Source: Photobacterium toruni (GTDB taxonomy: Bacteria; Pseudomonadota; Gammaproteobacteria; Enterobacterales; Vibrionaceae). From it: a stretch of DNA of 64,000 nt. Shown here one piece after another: positions 28,814-38,226 of the stretch; within the stretch, counting starts at the first letter, position 1; each line of letters opens with the position of its first letter. The stretch is from NCBI RefSeq assembly GCF_024529955.1, contig NZ_AP024854.1:2852001-2916000 (forward strand), read 5' to 3'. A program made the position numbers and the translations under genes. The notes beneath the pieces are model-generated. The model was not told where the DNA came from. It ran no database searches and saw nothing but the letters and a program-made list of their open reading frames with translations.

Positions 28814-28826
28814 CAAGATCAATAGA

Positions 28827-28878
28827 TAAAAAAAGCCCGCCTATGATTAACCATTACAGTAATCACTGGCGGGCTTAT
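28827..28878. terminator. Terminator between ggt and uvrD
   Basis: GCCCGCC (28835-28841) pairs with GGCGGGC (28868-28874) across a longer inner hairpin. A run of seven T follows on the minus strand, so it mainly serves uvrD; the plus side has only TTATTA. Confidence 0.8.
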
Positions 28879-28894
28879 TAGTTGTTAGTGACGA

Positions 28895-31066
28895 TTATAG
28901 CGCAGTTAATTTTGCGTATTGAGTCACTAACCATTTAATACCTTCACCATTAAAGGCCACTTGTACACGACTTTGTGCGCCACTGCCTTCAAAGTTAATA
29001 ATTGTCCCTTCACCAAATTTAGGATGCTGCACCCGCTGCCCTAAACTAAAACCGGTTTCATTGAAGTTATTATTCACTTGCGATTGGCTAAAACGGCCAC
29101 TGCTCACAGGGCGTGATACTTGTGCTTTCATTCGTACTTCCTCAACATATTGTTCAGGAATTTCACGAATAAAACGTGAGGGTTTATGGAAATTATCTTT
29201 ACCATATAGGCGTCGCATTTCAGCATAAGTGATATACAGTTTTTTCATTGCCCGTGTCATGCCGACATAACACAAGCGACGCTCTTCTTCTAACCGATCC
29301 GCTTCTTCGATAGTACGTGAACTTGGGAACATCCCTTCTTCAACACCCACCATAAACACAATCGGAAACTCTAGACCTTTGGCACTGTGCATGGTCATCA
29401 ATTGCACTGCATCTTCAAAAGCATCCGCCTGACCATCACCCGCTTCTAGCGCAGCATGGGCTAAAAAGGCCGATAACGGACTCATTTCTGCCGCTTCTTC
29501 TGGAATTTCAAATTGACGCGTTGCGGTAACTAATTCTTCTAAGTTCTCAATTCGCGCTTGCGCTTTTTCGCCTTTTTCTTGTTCATACATTGCCCGCAAA
29601 CCAGAATGACGGATCACATCATCAGTTTGTTGATACATAGGCAATTCAGCAGTGTCATCTTCTAAGGCATTAATCAATTCAATAAAGCGTTGTAATGCAT
29701 TTGCCGCGCGTCCCGCCAGTACTTTCTCATCTAATAACGCCAAACTTGATTGCCACATGGTTAAACCACGATCACGCGCCGCTAAACGAATAGTTTCTAG
29801 CGTACGATCACCTAACCCTCGTGTTGGAGTATTAACAACGCGCTCAAATGAAGCATCGTCATTACGGTTACCAATAAGACGCAAATAAGCTAACGCATCT
29901 TTAATTTCTTGGCGCTCAAAGAAACGCATGCCGCCATAAATACGGTATGGCATACCCGCTTGAATTAACGCTTCTTCTAATACTCGCGATTGCGCATTGC
30001 TACGGTACAGAAAAGCGGTATCGCTAAGACTGCCCCCTTGCTCACGCCACTCTTTAATTTTACCAACCGCAAACCGCGCTTCATCGAGTTCATTAAAGGC
30101 TGAATATAATGAAATCGGCTCACCATCACCGTCTTCTGTCCATAAATTCTTACCCATACGGGCGGTATTATTGGCAATAAGCTCATTGGCGGCATTAAGA
30201 ATATTGGCAGTAGAACGGTAATTCTGCTCTAAGAATATCGAGGAGGCGTTATTAAAATCATTTAAAAAACGCTGAATATTTTCAACTTGTGCGCCACGCC
30301 AACCATAAATAGATTGGTCATCATCACCGACAATCATCACATGACAATCAGTGCCTGCCATTAATCGCAACCATGCAAATTGAATATTATTGGTATCTTG
30401 AAACTCATCGACCAAAATATGTTTAAAGCGCGCTTGGTAATGCTCACGAATATGTTTGTTATCACGCAATAATTCAAACGAACGCAGCAATAACTCAGCA
30501 AAATCAACTAAACCCGCACGATCACACGCTTCCTGATAAGCGGTATAAATGCGTAACCATGTTTGTTCAACTGGATCATTATAGGTTTCAACATGCTGTG
30601 GACGTAAACCCTCGTCTTTCTTGGCGTTGATATACCAAGCACCTTGACGGGCAGGCCAATGTTTTTCATCTAAATTCTGCGCTTTAATCAAACGGCGCAA
30701 TAACCGCATCTGATCATCAGAATCTAGAATATTAAAATCATCAGGTAGGCGCGCATCTAAATAATGCGCACGCAGCATACGATGACATAAGCCATGGAAA
30801 GTACCATTCCACATACCTGCGCTTGAGCCATGCATTAATTCGTTAATTCGACCACGCATTTCTGCAGCCGCTTTATTGGTAAACGTGACCGACATAATCG
30901 AGTACGGCGACGCCTGTTCAACCGCTAACAACCAAGCAATGCGATGCACTAGCACACGGGTTTTACCGCTACCTGCTCCCGCCAATACTAGGTGATTACC
31001 CAACGGCGCAGCCACCGCCTCGCGTTGTTTGTCATTGAGGCCATCTAATAGAAGTGAAACGTCCAT
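28895..31066 (-). CDS. uvrD: DNA helicase II UvrD
   Basis: The 723-residue superfamily 1 helicase acts in mismatch and nucleotide-excision repair. Motifs: LAGAGSGKTRVL (Walker A near 30), VDEFQDTNNIQF (Walker B), GDDDQSIYGWRGA, EQNYRST, TMHSAKGLEFP, and GMTRA. The C-terminal Tudor-like end (GQRVQHPKFGEGTI) is present. Length equals other vibrio UvrD. In enterobacteria yigB and uvrD are neighbours on the same strand; here a four-gene operon on the other strand separates them. Confidence 0.99.
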   Translation of the reverse strand: MDVSLLLDGLNDKQREAVAAPLGNHLVLAGAGSGKTRVLVHRIAWLLAVEQASPYSIMSVTFTNKAAAEMRGRINELMHGSSAGMWNGTFHGLCHRMLRAHYLDARLPDDFNILDSDDQMRLLRRLIKAQNLDEKHWPARQGAWYINAKKDEGLRPQHVETYNDPVEQTWLRIYTAYQEACDRAGLVDFAELLLRSFELLRDNKHIREHYQARFKHILVDEFQDTNNIQFAWLRLMAGTDCHVMIVGDDDQSIYGWRGAQVENIQRFLNDFNNASSIFLEQNYRSTANILNAANELIANNTARMGKNLWTEDGDGEPISLYSAFNELDEARFAVGKIKEWREQGGSLSDTAFLYRSNAQSRVLEEALIQAGMPYRIYGGMRFFERQEIKDALAYLRLIGNRNDDASFERVVNTPTRGLGDRTLETIRLAARDRGLTMWQSSLALLDEKVLAGRAANALQRFIELINALEDDTAELPMYQQTDDVIRHSGLRAMYEQEKGEKAQARIENLEELVTATRQFEIPEEAAEMSPLSAFLAHAALEAGDGQADAFEDAVQLMTMHSAKGLEFPIVFMVGVEEGMFPSSRTIEEADRLEEERRLCYVGMTRAMKKLYITYAEMRRLYGKDNFHKPSRFIREIPEQYVEEVRMKAQVSRPVSSGRFSQSQVNNNFNETGFSLGQRVQHPKFGEGTIINFEGSGAQSRVQVAFNGEGIKWLVTQYAKLTAL

Positions 31067-31180
31067 CGCTATCTACTGGTTATTTATACAATGGTGACGA
31101 TTATACCAGCCCTAATAAAGATTGCTTCGATATCTTTATTACGATTTTCGCAAAATTCAGAAACCCAAAATCAACACAAT

Positions 31181-31197
31181 TGTTAAAATAATTAACA
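31181..31197. promoter_or_regulatory. Palindrome upstream of the buf operon
   Basis: TGTTAAAATAATTAACA is a near-perfect palindrome (6-bp arms, 5-base centre) 116 bp before bufA in the 246-bp uvrD-bufA gap. A TATTAT -10-like box lies at 31230-31236. It may be an operator for a copper- or stress-responsive regulator; the regulator is not identified. Confidence 0.35.
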
Positions 31198-31312
31198 TTC
31201 ATTGAAATATATTCCACCCTTACCCTGTCTATTATTCTGAGAGCGTATTAATACCGCCAAAAAATACTTAATTACAGCAGACCAACCCAACAATCATAAT
31301 CAAGGAACTATC

Positions 31313-31588
31313 ATGAAAAAGACCAATATCGCCTTAGCATCAGCAATGACTGGCTTAATTGCATTAGCAGGAACATTAGCTTCAACAGCAGCAGTTGCTG
31401 ACGAAATGGGCAAAAAAATGGATAAAGAAAAATGTTATGGCGTCAGCAAAGCCGGTAAAAATGATTGTGCCACCAAAACCAGTTCTTGCGCGGGATCAGC
31501 CAAAGAAGATGCTCAAAAAGATGCGTTTGTAGTCGTTCCTAAAGGTCTGTGCGATCGTCTTCATGGCGGCTCAACTAAGGAGGCATAG
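31313..31588 (+). CDS. bufA: BufA-type (DUF2282) precursor peptide
   Basis: This 91-residue secreted peptide has a long Sec signal (to about residue 29, VAD). The mature part of about 60 residues has four cysteines at 41, 52, 59 and 80 in the contexts KCYGVSKAGKNDC, SSCAG and PKGLC, the pattern of DUF2282 bufferins. In this family an MNIO enzyme turns cysteines into thiooxazole-type groups that bind copper in the periplasm. The strong ribosome site AAGGAAC precedes ATG. It is followed 4 bp later by bufB. Family assignment is firm; copper as ligand is inferred from characterised relatives. Confidence 0.88.
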   Translation: MKKTNIALASAMTGLIALAGTLASTAAVADEMGKKMDKEKCYGVSKAGKNDCATKTSSCAGSAKEDAQKDAFVVVPKGLCDRLHGGSTKEA

Positions 31589-31592
31589 CTTA

Positions 31593-32456
31593 GTGGATTT
31601 CTCATCCAAGCGGCCAATTGGGGTGGGCTTACGCTCGCCTCATATTACAGAGATGATCACCCAACAGCCGCACCTTGGGTGGTTAGAAATTCATAGTGAA
31701 AATTATTTCAATCCTCATTCATTAGCGCGTCAACAATTACGTCAATTGCGGTCTCACTACCCGATTAGTTGTCATGGTATCGGGCTGTCATTAGGCTCTG
31801 CCGATCCACTCAACCTTGAACATTTACAGAAACTAAAACAATTAGTTACAGAAACGGAGCCATTTTTAATTTCAGATCATCTCAGTTGGAGTTCAGTTGA
31901 TGGTCAATACTTTAATGATCTATTACCGCTCCCCTATACCGAAGAAGCATTGACTAATTTTTGCGGTAAGGTAATGCAAGTACAAGATGTGCTGCAACGT
32001 CAAATGTTGATTGAAAACCCGTCAAGCTATTTGCAGTTTCAGCATTCAACCATACCCGAGTGGGAATTTTTAATGGCAGTACAACAGCGAACAGGTTGCG
32101 GACTGCTACTCGATTTAAACAATATTTATGTCAGCAGTTTTAATCACAGTTTTGACTGTCAAACTTACCTCGCAGCTATCAATCCTGCCGTGGTACAGGA
32201 AATACACCTCGCGGGATTTATTCGTAAACAGCAACCTCAAGGCGAAATCTGGATTGATACTCATAGTCAACCCGTCAGTGATAAAGTATGGCGCCTATAT
32301 CAACAATGGATCCATTGTCATGGTAGCGATACACCAACCTTAATTGAATGGGATGCTGATATTCCTCCACTGGCAATATTATTGGCTGAGGCTGATAAAG
32401 CTCAAGCCATTATCGATAAGGAGTCCGCCAATGTCATCATCAGCAACCACGCCTAA
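31593..32456 (+). CDS. bufB: MNIO enzyme BufB (DUF692), peptide-modifying iron oxygenase
   Basis: The 287-residue TIM-barrel protein of the DUF692 family (multinuclear non-haem iron oxidases) is predicted to modify cysteines of BufA. Metal-ligand regions are visible: LRSPHITEM, LEIHSENYF, SDHLSW, ENPSSYL, LDLNNIYVSS and EIHLAGF. GTG at 31593 is preferred: AAGGAGG lies 9 bases upstream, inside the end of bufA. An in-frame ATG at 31563 would overlap bufA. Its end overlaps bufC by 26 bp, indicating translational coupling. Confidence 0.9.
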   Translation: MDFSSKRPIGVGLRSPHITEMITQQPHLGWLEIHSENYFNPHSLARQQLRQLRSHYPISCHGIGLSLGSADPLNLEHLQKLKQLVTETEPFLISDHLSWSSVDGQYFNDLLPLPYTEEALTNFCGKVMQVQDVLQRQMLIENPSSYLQFQHSTIPEWEFLMAVQQRTGCGLLLDLNNIYVSSFNHSFDCQTYLAAINPAVVQEIHLAGFIRKQQPQGEIWIDTHSQPVSDKVWRLYQQWIHCHGSDTPTLIEWDADIPPLAILLAEADKAQAIIDKESANVIISNHA

Positions 32457-33231
32457 TTTACAGCAGTTACAACATCAGTTTGCGGCAGCCTTGCATTATC
32501 AAGCGCATGATTTAACGACCACCGTTGTCGATGATCATTTCAGTGCCGAGCAACGACTACAACTGTACTGTAATAATTTCATTATTGGCTTAACGGATGT
32601 TCTAGCCAGTGTCTATGTCACAGTCAATGCCATGATTGGAGATGATTGCTTCAATCATCTCGCACGGCAGCACATACTTAATCATCCACTACCCCAAGGG
32701 GATGTCACTATTTATGGCGCACATTTCAGTGACACCATCGCAACTCAAGCGACATTAGTATCCACGCTACCTTATTTAGTTGATCTGGCACGTTTAGAAT
32801 GGCAACGAGATTGTGTCAGCCGCTTAGCTTGCCACGATGGTAGCCTGCCACTGAAAAAATTACGTCAACTTGAACACACCGCTAATGACATCACTCCCCA
32901 GCACTATTATTTTCATATTCCAACCTCAACTGACACCTTTAGCAGTCAATATGCGGTGGTATCACTGTGGGAAATCGTTAACCATCCCCATCAAGATCAA
33001 CACCAGTTATTAGCGATGCTGGATATTAATCAGCCGCAAACCGCTCTTATTCAACATTACCAATGGCAAATTTGGCAGCAGCATGTCACGCCAGCATTAG
33101 TCACTTTGGTTAGTGACTGTCAGCAGCAGCGCCCCATCGCGGCTTTAACACCAACCCAATTAGCTCTGCTACCACAGTTATTACACCACCATTTAATTGA
33201 TGATATTTGTAAGGTTAATAGTGATGATTAG
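32431..33231 (+). CDS. bufC: BufC-type (DUF2063) partner protein
   Basis: The 266-residue protein has the DUF2063 N-terminal domain (QQLQHQFAAALHY; QRLQLYCNNFIIGLTDVLASVY at about residues 5-55). This domain is always found with MNIO enzymes and is thought to deliver the precursor peptide to them. The C-terminal half is Gln/His-rich and less conserved. ATG at 32431 has AAGGAG 7 bases upstream. Overlaps both bufB (26 bp) and the DoxX gene (8 bp). Confidence 0.87.
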   Translation: MSSSATTPNLQQLQHQFAAALHYQAHDLTTTVVDDHFSAEQRLQLYCNNFIIGLTDVLASVYVTVNAMIGDDCFNHLARQHILNHPLPQGDVTIYGAHFSDTIATQATLVSTLPYLVDLARLEWQRDCVSRLACHDGSLPLKKLRQLEHTANDITPQHYYFHIPTSTDTFSSQYAVVSLWEIVNHPHQDQHQLLAMLDINQPQTALIQHYQWQIWQQHVTPALVTLVSDCQQQRPIAALTPTQLALLPQLLHHHLIDDICKVNSDD

Positions 33232-33682
33232 TTTTATTCGTGCCATTGACACTTTTTTTGAACAACTTGTACAACCGCTACAATCACTATTATTACTGTT
33301 TTGTCGCGTGTGGGTTGCTATCGCATTCTTCAAATCGGGACTGATAAAATATGGCAGTTGGGACAGTACATTGTATTTATTTGAATACGAATATCAGGTG
33401 CCGGTTTTACCTTGGCTATGGGCCGCTTATAGTGGCACTGCAATTGAATTAATCGTACCGGTCTTTTTAGTGCTTGGGCTATTTGCTCGCCCGATGGCCA
33501 TACTGTTATTTGGATTTAATGCTATTGCAGTAGTGTCATACCCCGCCTTATGGGCGCAAGGGTTTTATGATCACCAATTGTGGGGAATGATGTTGTTAGT
33601 CACTATCTTCTGGGGAGCGGGGAGATTATCGGTAGATCACTGGATAAGTCAGCATTATCGAAATAGCAACATCATACCGTAA
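33224..33682 (+). CDS. DoxX family membrane protein of the buf operon
   Basis: The 152-residue protein has about four membrane helices. It contains the DoxX stretches CRVWVAIAFFKSGLIKYGSWD and AIELIVPVFLVLGLFARP. DoxX-like proteins are regular fourth members of DUF2282/DUF692/DUF2063 operons; a redox or quinone-linked role has been proposed but not shown. ATG at 33224 overlaps the bufC stop. No clear terminator follows except the hairpin at 33696-33723, which lacks a T run. Confidence 0.85.
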   Translation: MISFIRAIDTFFEQLVQPLQSLLLLFCRVWVAIAFFKSGLIKYGSWDSTLYLFEYEYQVPVLPWLWAAYSGTAIELIVPVFLVLGLFARPMAILLFGFNAIAVVSYPALWAQGFYDHQLWGMMLLVTIFWGAGRLSVDHWISQHYRNSNIIP

Positions 33683-33695
33683 ATACGAGAATGAT

Positions 33696-33723
33696 TACCC
33701 ATCGATACAAATAACGATGGGTA
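33696..33723. terminator. Hairpin between the buf operon and yigB
   Basis: TACCCATCG pairs with CGATGGGTA (9 bp, 10-base loop) in the gap between two convergent units. There is no T run on either side, so it is only a possible terminator. Confidence 0.35.
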
Positions 33724-33754
33724 CTCTCTGTACAACGTTAATGTACCGATGAAG

Positions 33755-34471
33755 TTATTTAATTAATGGCAATAATTCAGCTAATGCGCTGATTTCAATA
33801 TCGGGTAAACACGTAACTTTCTCTGTTGTTAATACCCGTTGTTGATCGTTATACCAACAAGCTTGTAAGCCCTGTTGTTTAGCACCAAAAACATCGGTAT
33901 GAAGATGATCACCCACATGTAAAATCTGCTGTGCTGGCACTTTTAAATAACGAATAGCACAGTCAAACAGATCAGCGTCAGGTTTGGCTAAACCATCCCG
34001 ACCTGCTTGATAAATTTCACTAAAATAAGGCGCTAATCCGATTTTTTTGGGATCAACATTACCATTGGTTATACCAACTAACGGTAGTTTGGCACTTAAT
34101 AAAGCCAAAACTCGATGGGTCTCAGCTGGTACATCAACGGTATTACGCTCAACCAGTACCAAGTCTAGCCCTTGTTGCGCAGCTAACTCAGCATCTTTAA
34201 GCCGCCAACCTAATTGCATAAAGTTGATTTTTAGTGCTTCATAACGCCACGCACTAACATCATGCCTCAAACTGGAATCGACTGCGACAAGTTGCTGCTT
34301 TAAGCGCTGCCAATTATCACGGCTGATCACCATTGCGGGCGGTAATATCTGTGCCAGCCAATCAAACATGGCTTGTTCTGCCCTCACAATCACCGGATGG
34401 TTATCATATAAGGTGTCATCAAGATCAAACGTAAGTGCTCTAATCTGGCCTAATTGACGATAAAATTGCAT
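33755..34471 (-). CDS. yigB: HAD phosphatase YigB (riboflavin pathway)
   Basis: The 238-residue HAD-superfamily hydrolase has motif I DLDDTLYDN (near 16), motif II GITNGN, and the motif III/IV region VGDHLHTDVFGA. E. coli YigB dephosphorylates 5-amino-6-ribitylamino-uracil phosphate in riboflavin synthesis. It lies 26 bp after xerC on the same strand, as in the dapF-xerC-yigB arrangement of E. coli. Confidence 0.93.
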   Translation of the reverse strand: MQFYRQLGQIRALTFDLDDTLYDNHPVIVRAEQAMFDWLAQILPPAMVISRDNWQRLKQQLVAVDSSLRHDVSAWRYEALKINFMQLGWRLKDAELAAQQGLDLVLVERNTVDVPAETHRVLALLSAKLPLVGITNGNVDPKKIGLAPYFSEIYQAGRDGLAKPDADLFDCAIRYLKVPAQQILHVGDHLHTDVFGAKQQGLQACWYNDQQRVLTTEKVTCLPDIEISALAELLPLIK

Positions 34472-34497
34472 GGTTGTTCCTAAACTCGATTAAAGCC

Positions 34498-35430
34498 TTA
34501 ACGGCGTTTTGCGCGAGGATGAGCAGCATCATAAACTTTAGCTAAATGCTGAAAATCAAGATGGGTATAGATTTGAGTGGTGGTCAAATTCGCATGACCT
34601 AATAATTCTTGTACAGCACGTAGATCACCACTAGATTCCAGCATATGAGTTGCAAAACTATGGCGTAATTTATGCGGGTTAATATGGCTTGATACAGCCT
34701 GCTTCTGTCCCCATTCCGCCATTCTTTTTTGCACATTACGGTTTGAAATACGATGTCCAAGCTTAGACACAAATAGCCCAGGTTCATCTGCATGAGCAAT
34801 ATTACCGCGTAATTTAAGCCAATTTGCGACCCACTCCCGCGCTAAACCTGCAAACGGAACGATGCGTTCTTTATCGCCTTTACCAATAACCCGTAAATCA
34901 CCTTTGGTTAAGCTAATATCACGCACATTCAAATTAACCAATTCAGATAAACGTAATCCTGCACCATACATCAACTCCATCATTGCCCGATCACGAATCG
35001 CTAATGGATCGTCATCTTTCACCTCAAGCAATTGATTCATTTCATCAACATCAAGGTTTTTGGGTAACGGACGCGCTTTACGTGGTGCCGCCACTCCTTT
35101 GGCTGGGTTAGCCGGTAATATTTGTTGGTGTACCAAATAATCAAAAAAGCTACGCAAAGCAGATAATCGCATTGCCAAGCTACTGGCTTTTAAGCCATTA
35201 CGCATTCCTTTACTGGCAATTTGGCGCACCCAGCCAGCATCAACTTGCTGCCAATTTTCAACCCCTAGCTCTAGCAATTGCTCGGCAATACAGGTTAATT
35301 GACGTTTATAATTTTGCTGAGTATGCAAACTAAGCTCACGCTCGCTGCGCAAATATTCATAAAAACGTTCAAGGGGTTGCTCAAAACTTTGGGGAAGCGT
35401 ACTCACATAAACCTCGGTCATTCGTGGCAT
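34498..35430 (-). CDS. xerC: Tyrosine recombinase XerC
   Basis: The 310-residue recombinase works with XerD at dif to resolve chromosome dimers. Catalytic residues are visible: Arg in GAGLRLSEL, Lys in [27 protein letters not shown], and the nucleophile Tyr in QIYTHLDF. The N-terminal core-binding SAM-like domain is at about 18-105. It starts 28 bp after dapF. The DUF484 gene normally found between dapF and xerC in enterobacteria and vibrios is missing here. Confidence 0.97.
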   Translation of the reverse strand: MPRMTEVYVSTLPQSFEQPLERFYEYLRSERELSLHTQQNYKRQLTCIAEQLLELGVENWQQVDAGWVRQIASKGMRNGLKASSLAMRLSALRSFFDYLVHQQILPANPAKGVAAPRKARPLPKNLDVDEMNQLLEVKDDDPLAIRDRAMMELMYGAGLRLSELVNLNVRDISLTKGDLRVIGKGDKERIVPFAGLAREWVANWLKLRGNIAHADEPGLFVSKLGHRISNRNVQKRMAEWGQKQAVSSHINPHKLRHSFATHMLESSGDLRAVQELLGHANLTTTQIYTHLDFQHLAKVYDAAHPRAKRR

Positions 35431-35458
35431 TAATCTTAATAACCACGATTAAATACCA

Positions 35459-36289
35459 CTATTGAATAAATTGACCATCAAACACATGGGCAACGGGACC
35501 TGTCATAAATAACGGTTTGCCTTCACCTGCCCAGCGAATATATAACTCACCACCTGGTAAGCAGACTTTAACATTCTCATCCAGTAAACCTTGGCTTCGA
35601 CCCACAGCAACAGCGGCACACGCACCACTGCCACAAGCTTGAGTTTCTCCCGCGCCACGCTCATAAACCCGTAGTTTTACCGTTCCACGGTCAATAATTT
35701 GCATAAAACCAGCATTAACCCGCTCAGGGAAACGCTCATGAGACTCAAGCAACGGACCGAGTTTTTCAACCGCCGCAGTATCAACGTCATCAACAATCGT
35801 AACGCAATGAGGATTGCCCATACTAACAGCCCCACAAAACAGCGTTTGCTCACCCACACGCAGTAAATAGGTTTTCTCTGCCTGTTTAGCACGCATCGGC
35901 AGCTTCGCGGGTTCAAAATTTGGCGCGCCCATATTCACCGTGACTTGACCATCACTTTCAAGCTTTAGCACCATTTTTCCAGCTTTGGTGCTAACAGAAA
36001 TATGGTATTTATTGGTTAAGCCTTTCATTGATACAAAACGAGCAAAACAACGGGCGCCATTACCACATTGTTCGACTTCACTACCGTCAGCATTAAAAAT
36101 ACGGTAATGGAAATCCGTTTCAGGATCATACGGTGGCTCAACCACTAATAATTGGTCAAACCCAATCCCACGATGACGATCGGCTAAACGGCGAATCGCA
36201 TCGGGGGAGAAATATATATTTTGTGTTACACAATCCACAACAACAAAGTCATTGCCGAGCCCATGCATTTTGGAAAAGTTAATCTGCAT
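35459..36289 (-). CDS. dapF: Diaminopimelate epimerase
   Basis: The 276-residue enzyme interconverts LL- and meso-diaminopimelate for lysine and peptidoglycan. The two catalytic cysteines are in EQCGNGARC (near 73) and ACGSGACA (near 219), and the N-terminal [15 protein letters not shown] is present. 38 bp after lysA on the same strand; together they form the last steps to lysine. Confidence 0.98.
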   Translation of the reverse strand: MQINFSKMHGLGNDFVVVDCVTQNIYFSPDAIRRLADRHRGIGFDQLLVVEPPYDPETDFHYRIFNADGSEVEQCGNGARCFARFVSMKGLTNKYHISVSTKAGKMVLKLESDGQVTVNMGAPNFEPAKLPMRAKQAEKTYLLRVGEQTLFCGAVSMGNPHCVTIVDDVDTAAVEKLGPLLESHERFPERVNAGFMQIIDRGTVKLRVYERGAGETQACGSGACAAVAVGRSQGLLDENVKVCLPGGELYIRWAGEGKPLFMTGPVAHVFDGQFIQ

Positions 36290-36327
36290 GATGTTCCTTA
36301 ATTATTAAGCTTCAGTCGCGACGACAA

Positions 36328-37578
36328 TCATTCAACAAGATATTCATGTTGCCAAAGTTGCTCTAACGTTTCTCGTGCACGCACTAAATGTACTTGTCGT
36401 CCATCAACCATTACTTCAGCAACACGCGGGCGAGAATTATAATTCGATGCCATCACAAAACCATAAGCGCCCGCAGACCTTACCGCAAGTAAGTCATTCG
36501 AAGCTAAACAGAGATGACGATCTTTACCAATAAAATCACCAGTTTCACAAATAGGTCCCACTAAATCATAACACTGACGTTCACCATCACGTGGTTGTAC
36601 TGGAATAATATCTTGCCAAGCAGAATACAGTGTCGGGCGAATCAAATCATTCATTGCCGCATCAACAATGGCAAAATTTTTATATTCAGTATGCTTTAAA
36701 AATTCAACCTTAGTCAGCAATACACCCGCATTTGCAGCAATCGCTCGCCCAGGCTCAAAAATTAATTCTAGTTTTGAATAAGGCGCTAACAATGAGAGTA
36801 ATTCAGTCGCATAATCTGCAGGTAACGGAGGTTGCTCATCGTTATAAGTTACCCCTAAGCCGCCACCAAGATCTAAATGTTTAATCTCAATTCCGACTGC
36901 TTTTAATTCATCCACTAATGCTAACAACCGTTTAGTCGCATCAATAAAAGGCTTAACTTCCGTTAACTGAGATCCAATATGGCAATCCATTCCAACCACA
37001 GCAAGGTGCGGTAATTGGTGAGCTAATTGATACACTTCAAGTGCACGCTCACGCGCAATACCAAATTTATTATCCCGTAAACCAGTTGAAATATAAGGGT
37101 GAGTCTTGGCATCAACATCAGGGTTAATGCGCAATGAAATCGGTGCAATTTTGCCTAATTGACCTGCGACATAATTTAAACGCTCTAACTCAGGTTCAGA
37201 TTCAACATTGAAACATTTAATTCCCAACTCAAGTGCCCGTTGCATTTCTGCTATAGTCTTACCTACACCAGAAAAAACCACTTTAGCAGGATCACCACCA
37301 GCGGCTAATACGCGCTCTAATTCCCCCAAAGAGACGATATCAAACCCAGAACCTAAACGCGCCAGAACATTTAATACTCCAAGGTTAGAGTTTGCTTTAA
37401 CTGCATAACAAATCAAATGCGGCTGCGTGGCAACGGCTTGATCAAATGCATGCCAATGACGTTCTAATGTTGCTCGAGAGTAAACATAAAGTGGTGTGCC
37501 ATATTGTGCAGCTAACTCCGCTAATGCGACGTCTTCTGCCCATAATTGCCCATCTTGCTGGTAATTAAAATAATCCAA
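36328..37578 (-). CDS. lysA: Diaminopimelate decarboxylase
   Basis: The 416-residue PLP enzyme makes lysine from meso-diaminopimelate. The PLP lysine is in YAVKANSN (near 55); HIGSQL, the phosphate-binding GGGLGV, and CETGDF of the substrate site follow. TTG at 37578 is chosen: GGAAGGA lies 5 bases upstream, and the resulting N-terminus (DYFNYQQDGQLWAE) matches vibrio LysA. The frame runs on to 37620 without a better start. Upstream on the same strand is lptM. Confidence 0.95.
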   Translation of the reverse strand: MDYFNYQQDGQLWAEDVALAELAAQYGTPLYVYSRATLERHWHAFDQAVATQPHLICYAVKANSNLGVLNVLARLGSGFDIVSLGELERVLAAGGDPAKVVFSGVGKTIAEMQRALELGIKCFNVESEPELERLNYVAGQLGKIAPISLRINPDVDAKTHPYISTGLRDNKFGIARERALEVYQLAHQLPHLAVVGMDCHIGSQLTEVKPFIDATKRLLALVDELKAVGIEIKHLDLGGGLGVTYNDEQPPLPADYATELLSLLAPYSKLELIFEPGRAIAANAGVLLTKVEFLKHTEYKNFAIVDAAMNDLIRPTLYSAWQDIIPVQPRDGERQCYDLVGPICETGDFIGKDRHLCLASNDLLAVRSAGAYGFVMASNYNSRPRVAEVMVDGRQVHLVRARETLEQLWQHEYLVE

Positions 37579-37640
37579 TGTTGTCCTTCCCTGTCTATTG
37601 ACTGTTGAGCGGCGACTCAATCGTTATCGTAATGATATTA

Positions 37641-37757
37641 TTATTGTGGCTGATGTTGCTGTGGCGCATCTTTTGGCATGTACAGTGGGCCACTTTGACC
37701 ACAGCCAGTTAAAATTAACGATCCTAAGACCAAAATTGCTAATAAACCTTTATGCAT
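37641..37757 (-). CDS. lptM: LptM (YifL) small lipoprotein
   Basis: The 38-residue lipoprotein has the signal MHKGLLAILVLGSLILTGC, with the lipobox Cys at 19, followed by the conserved GQSGPLYMP stretch. LptM assists maturation of the LPS translocon LptDE in E. coli. The order lptM-lysA-dapF is a usual vibrio arrangement. The stop is at 37641-37643. No strong ribosome site is visible before ATG. It is divergent from cyaY, with only 78 bp between the starts. Confidence 0.93.
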   Translation of the reverse strand: MHKGLLAILVLGSLILTGCGQSGPLYMPKDAPQQHQPQ

Positions 37758-37835
37758 AATTCAAAGCCAGTGATTATCAATCCAATGCCCTCTATAATCG
37801 CACCAAGAACAAGAAATGCAATAGGACGCAATAGG

Positions 37836-38147
37836 ATGAATGATACTGAATTCCACCAACTGGCTGATCTGGCACTGATGCAAATAGAAGAAGGCATCGA
37901 TGAATCCGGTGTTGATATTGAACCTGAAACCACAGGTAATGTACTTACATTAGAATTTGCTAATCGCAGCCAAATTGTTATTAACCGCCAAGAACCATTA
38001 CATGAGCTATGGTTAGCTTCAAAATCAGGCGGTTATCATTTTAAATATACAGGTAGCGAGTGGCGTTGTACTCGTAGTGATAAAGAATTATTTACACTAC
38101 TTAAACAAGAATGCAGTTTACACGCCGGTGAGCCTGTCGTTTGGTAA
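37836..38147 (+). CDS. cyaY: Frataxin-like iron donor CyaY
   Basis: The 103-residue frataxin homologue modulates iron-sulfur cluster assembly (E. coli 106 aa). It has the N-terminal acidic helix (MNDTEFHQLADLALMQIEE) and the strand motif QIVINRQEPLHELWLAS. ATG at 37836 is used; AGGA lies 9 bases upstream. The frame extends back to 37752 but that part overlaps the lptM start region. Convergent with cyaA, the two sharing a terminator. Confidence 0.96.
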   Translation: MNDTEFHQLADLALMQIEEGIDESGVDIEPETTGNVLTLEFANRSQIVINRQEPLHELWLASKSGGYHFKYTGSEWRCTRSDKELFTLLKQECSLHAGEPVVW

Positions 38148-38172
38148 TGTGTATTTATCGACAAACTGGTAT

Positions 38173-38205
38173 AAAAAAAGCCTTCACAATGAAGGCTTTT
38201 TTTTT
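38173..38205. terminator. Bidirectional terminator between cyaY and cyaA
   Basis: GCCTTC, a 5-base loop and GAAGGC are flanked by seven A on the left and nine T on the right. Confidence 0.92.
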
Positions 38206-38226
38206 AGTTTCGCGCCATCAATACCA

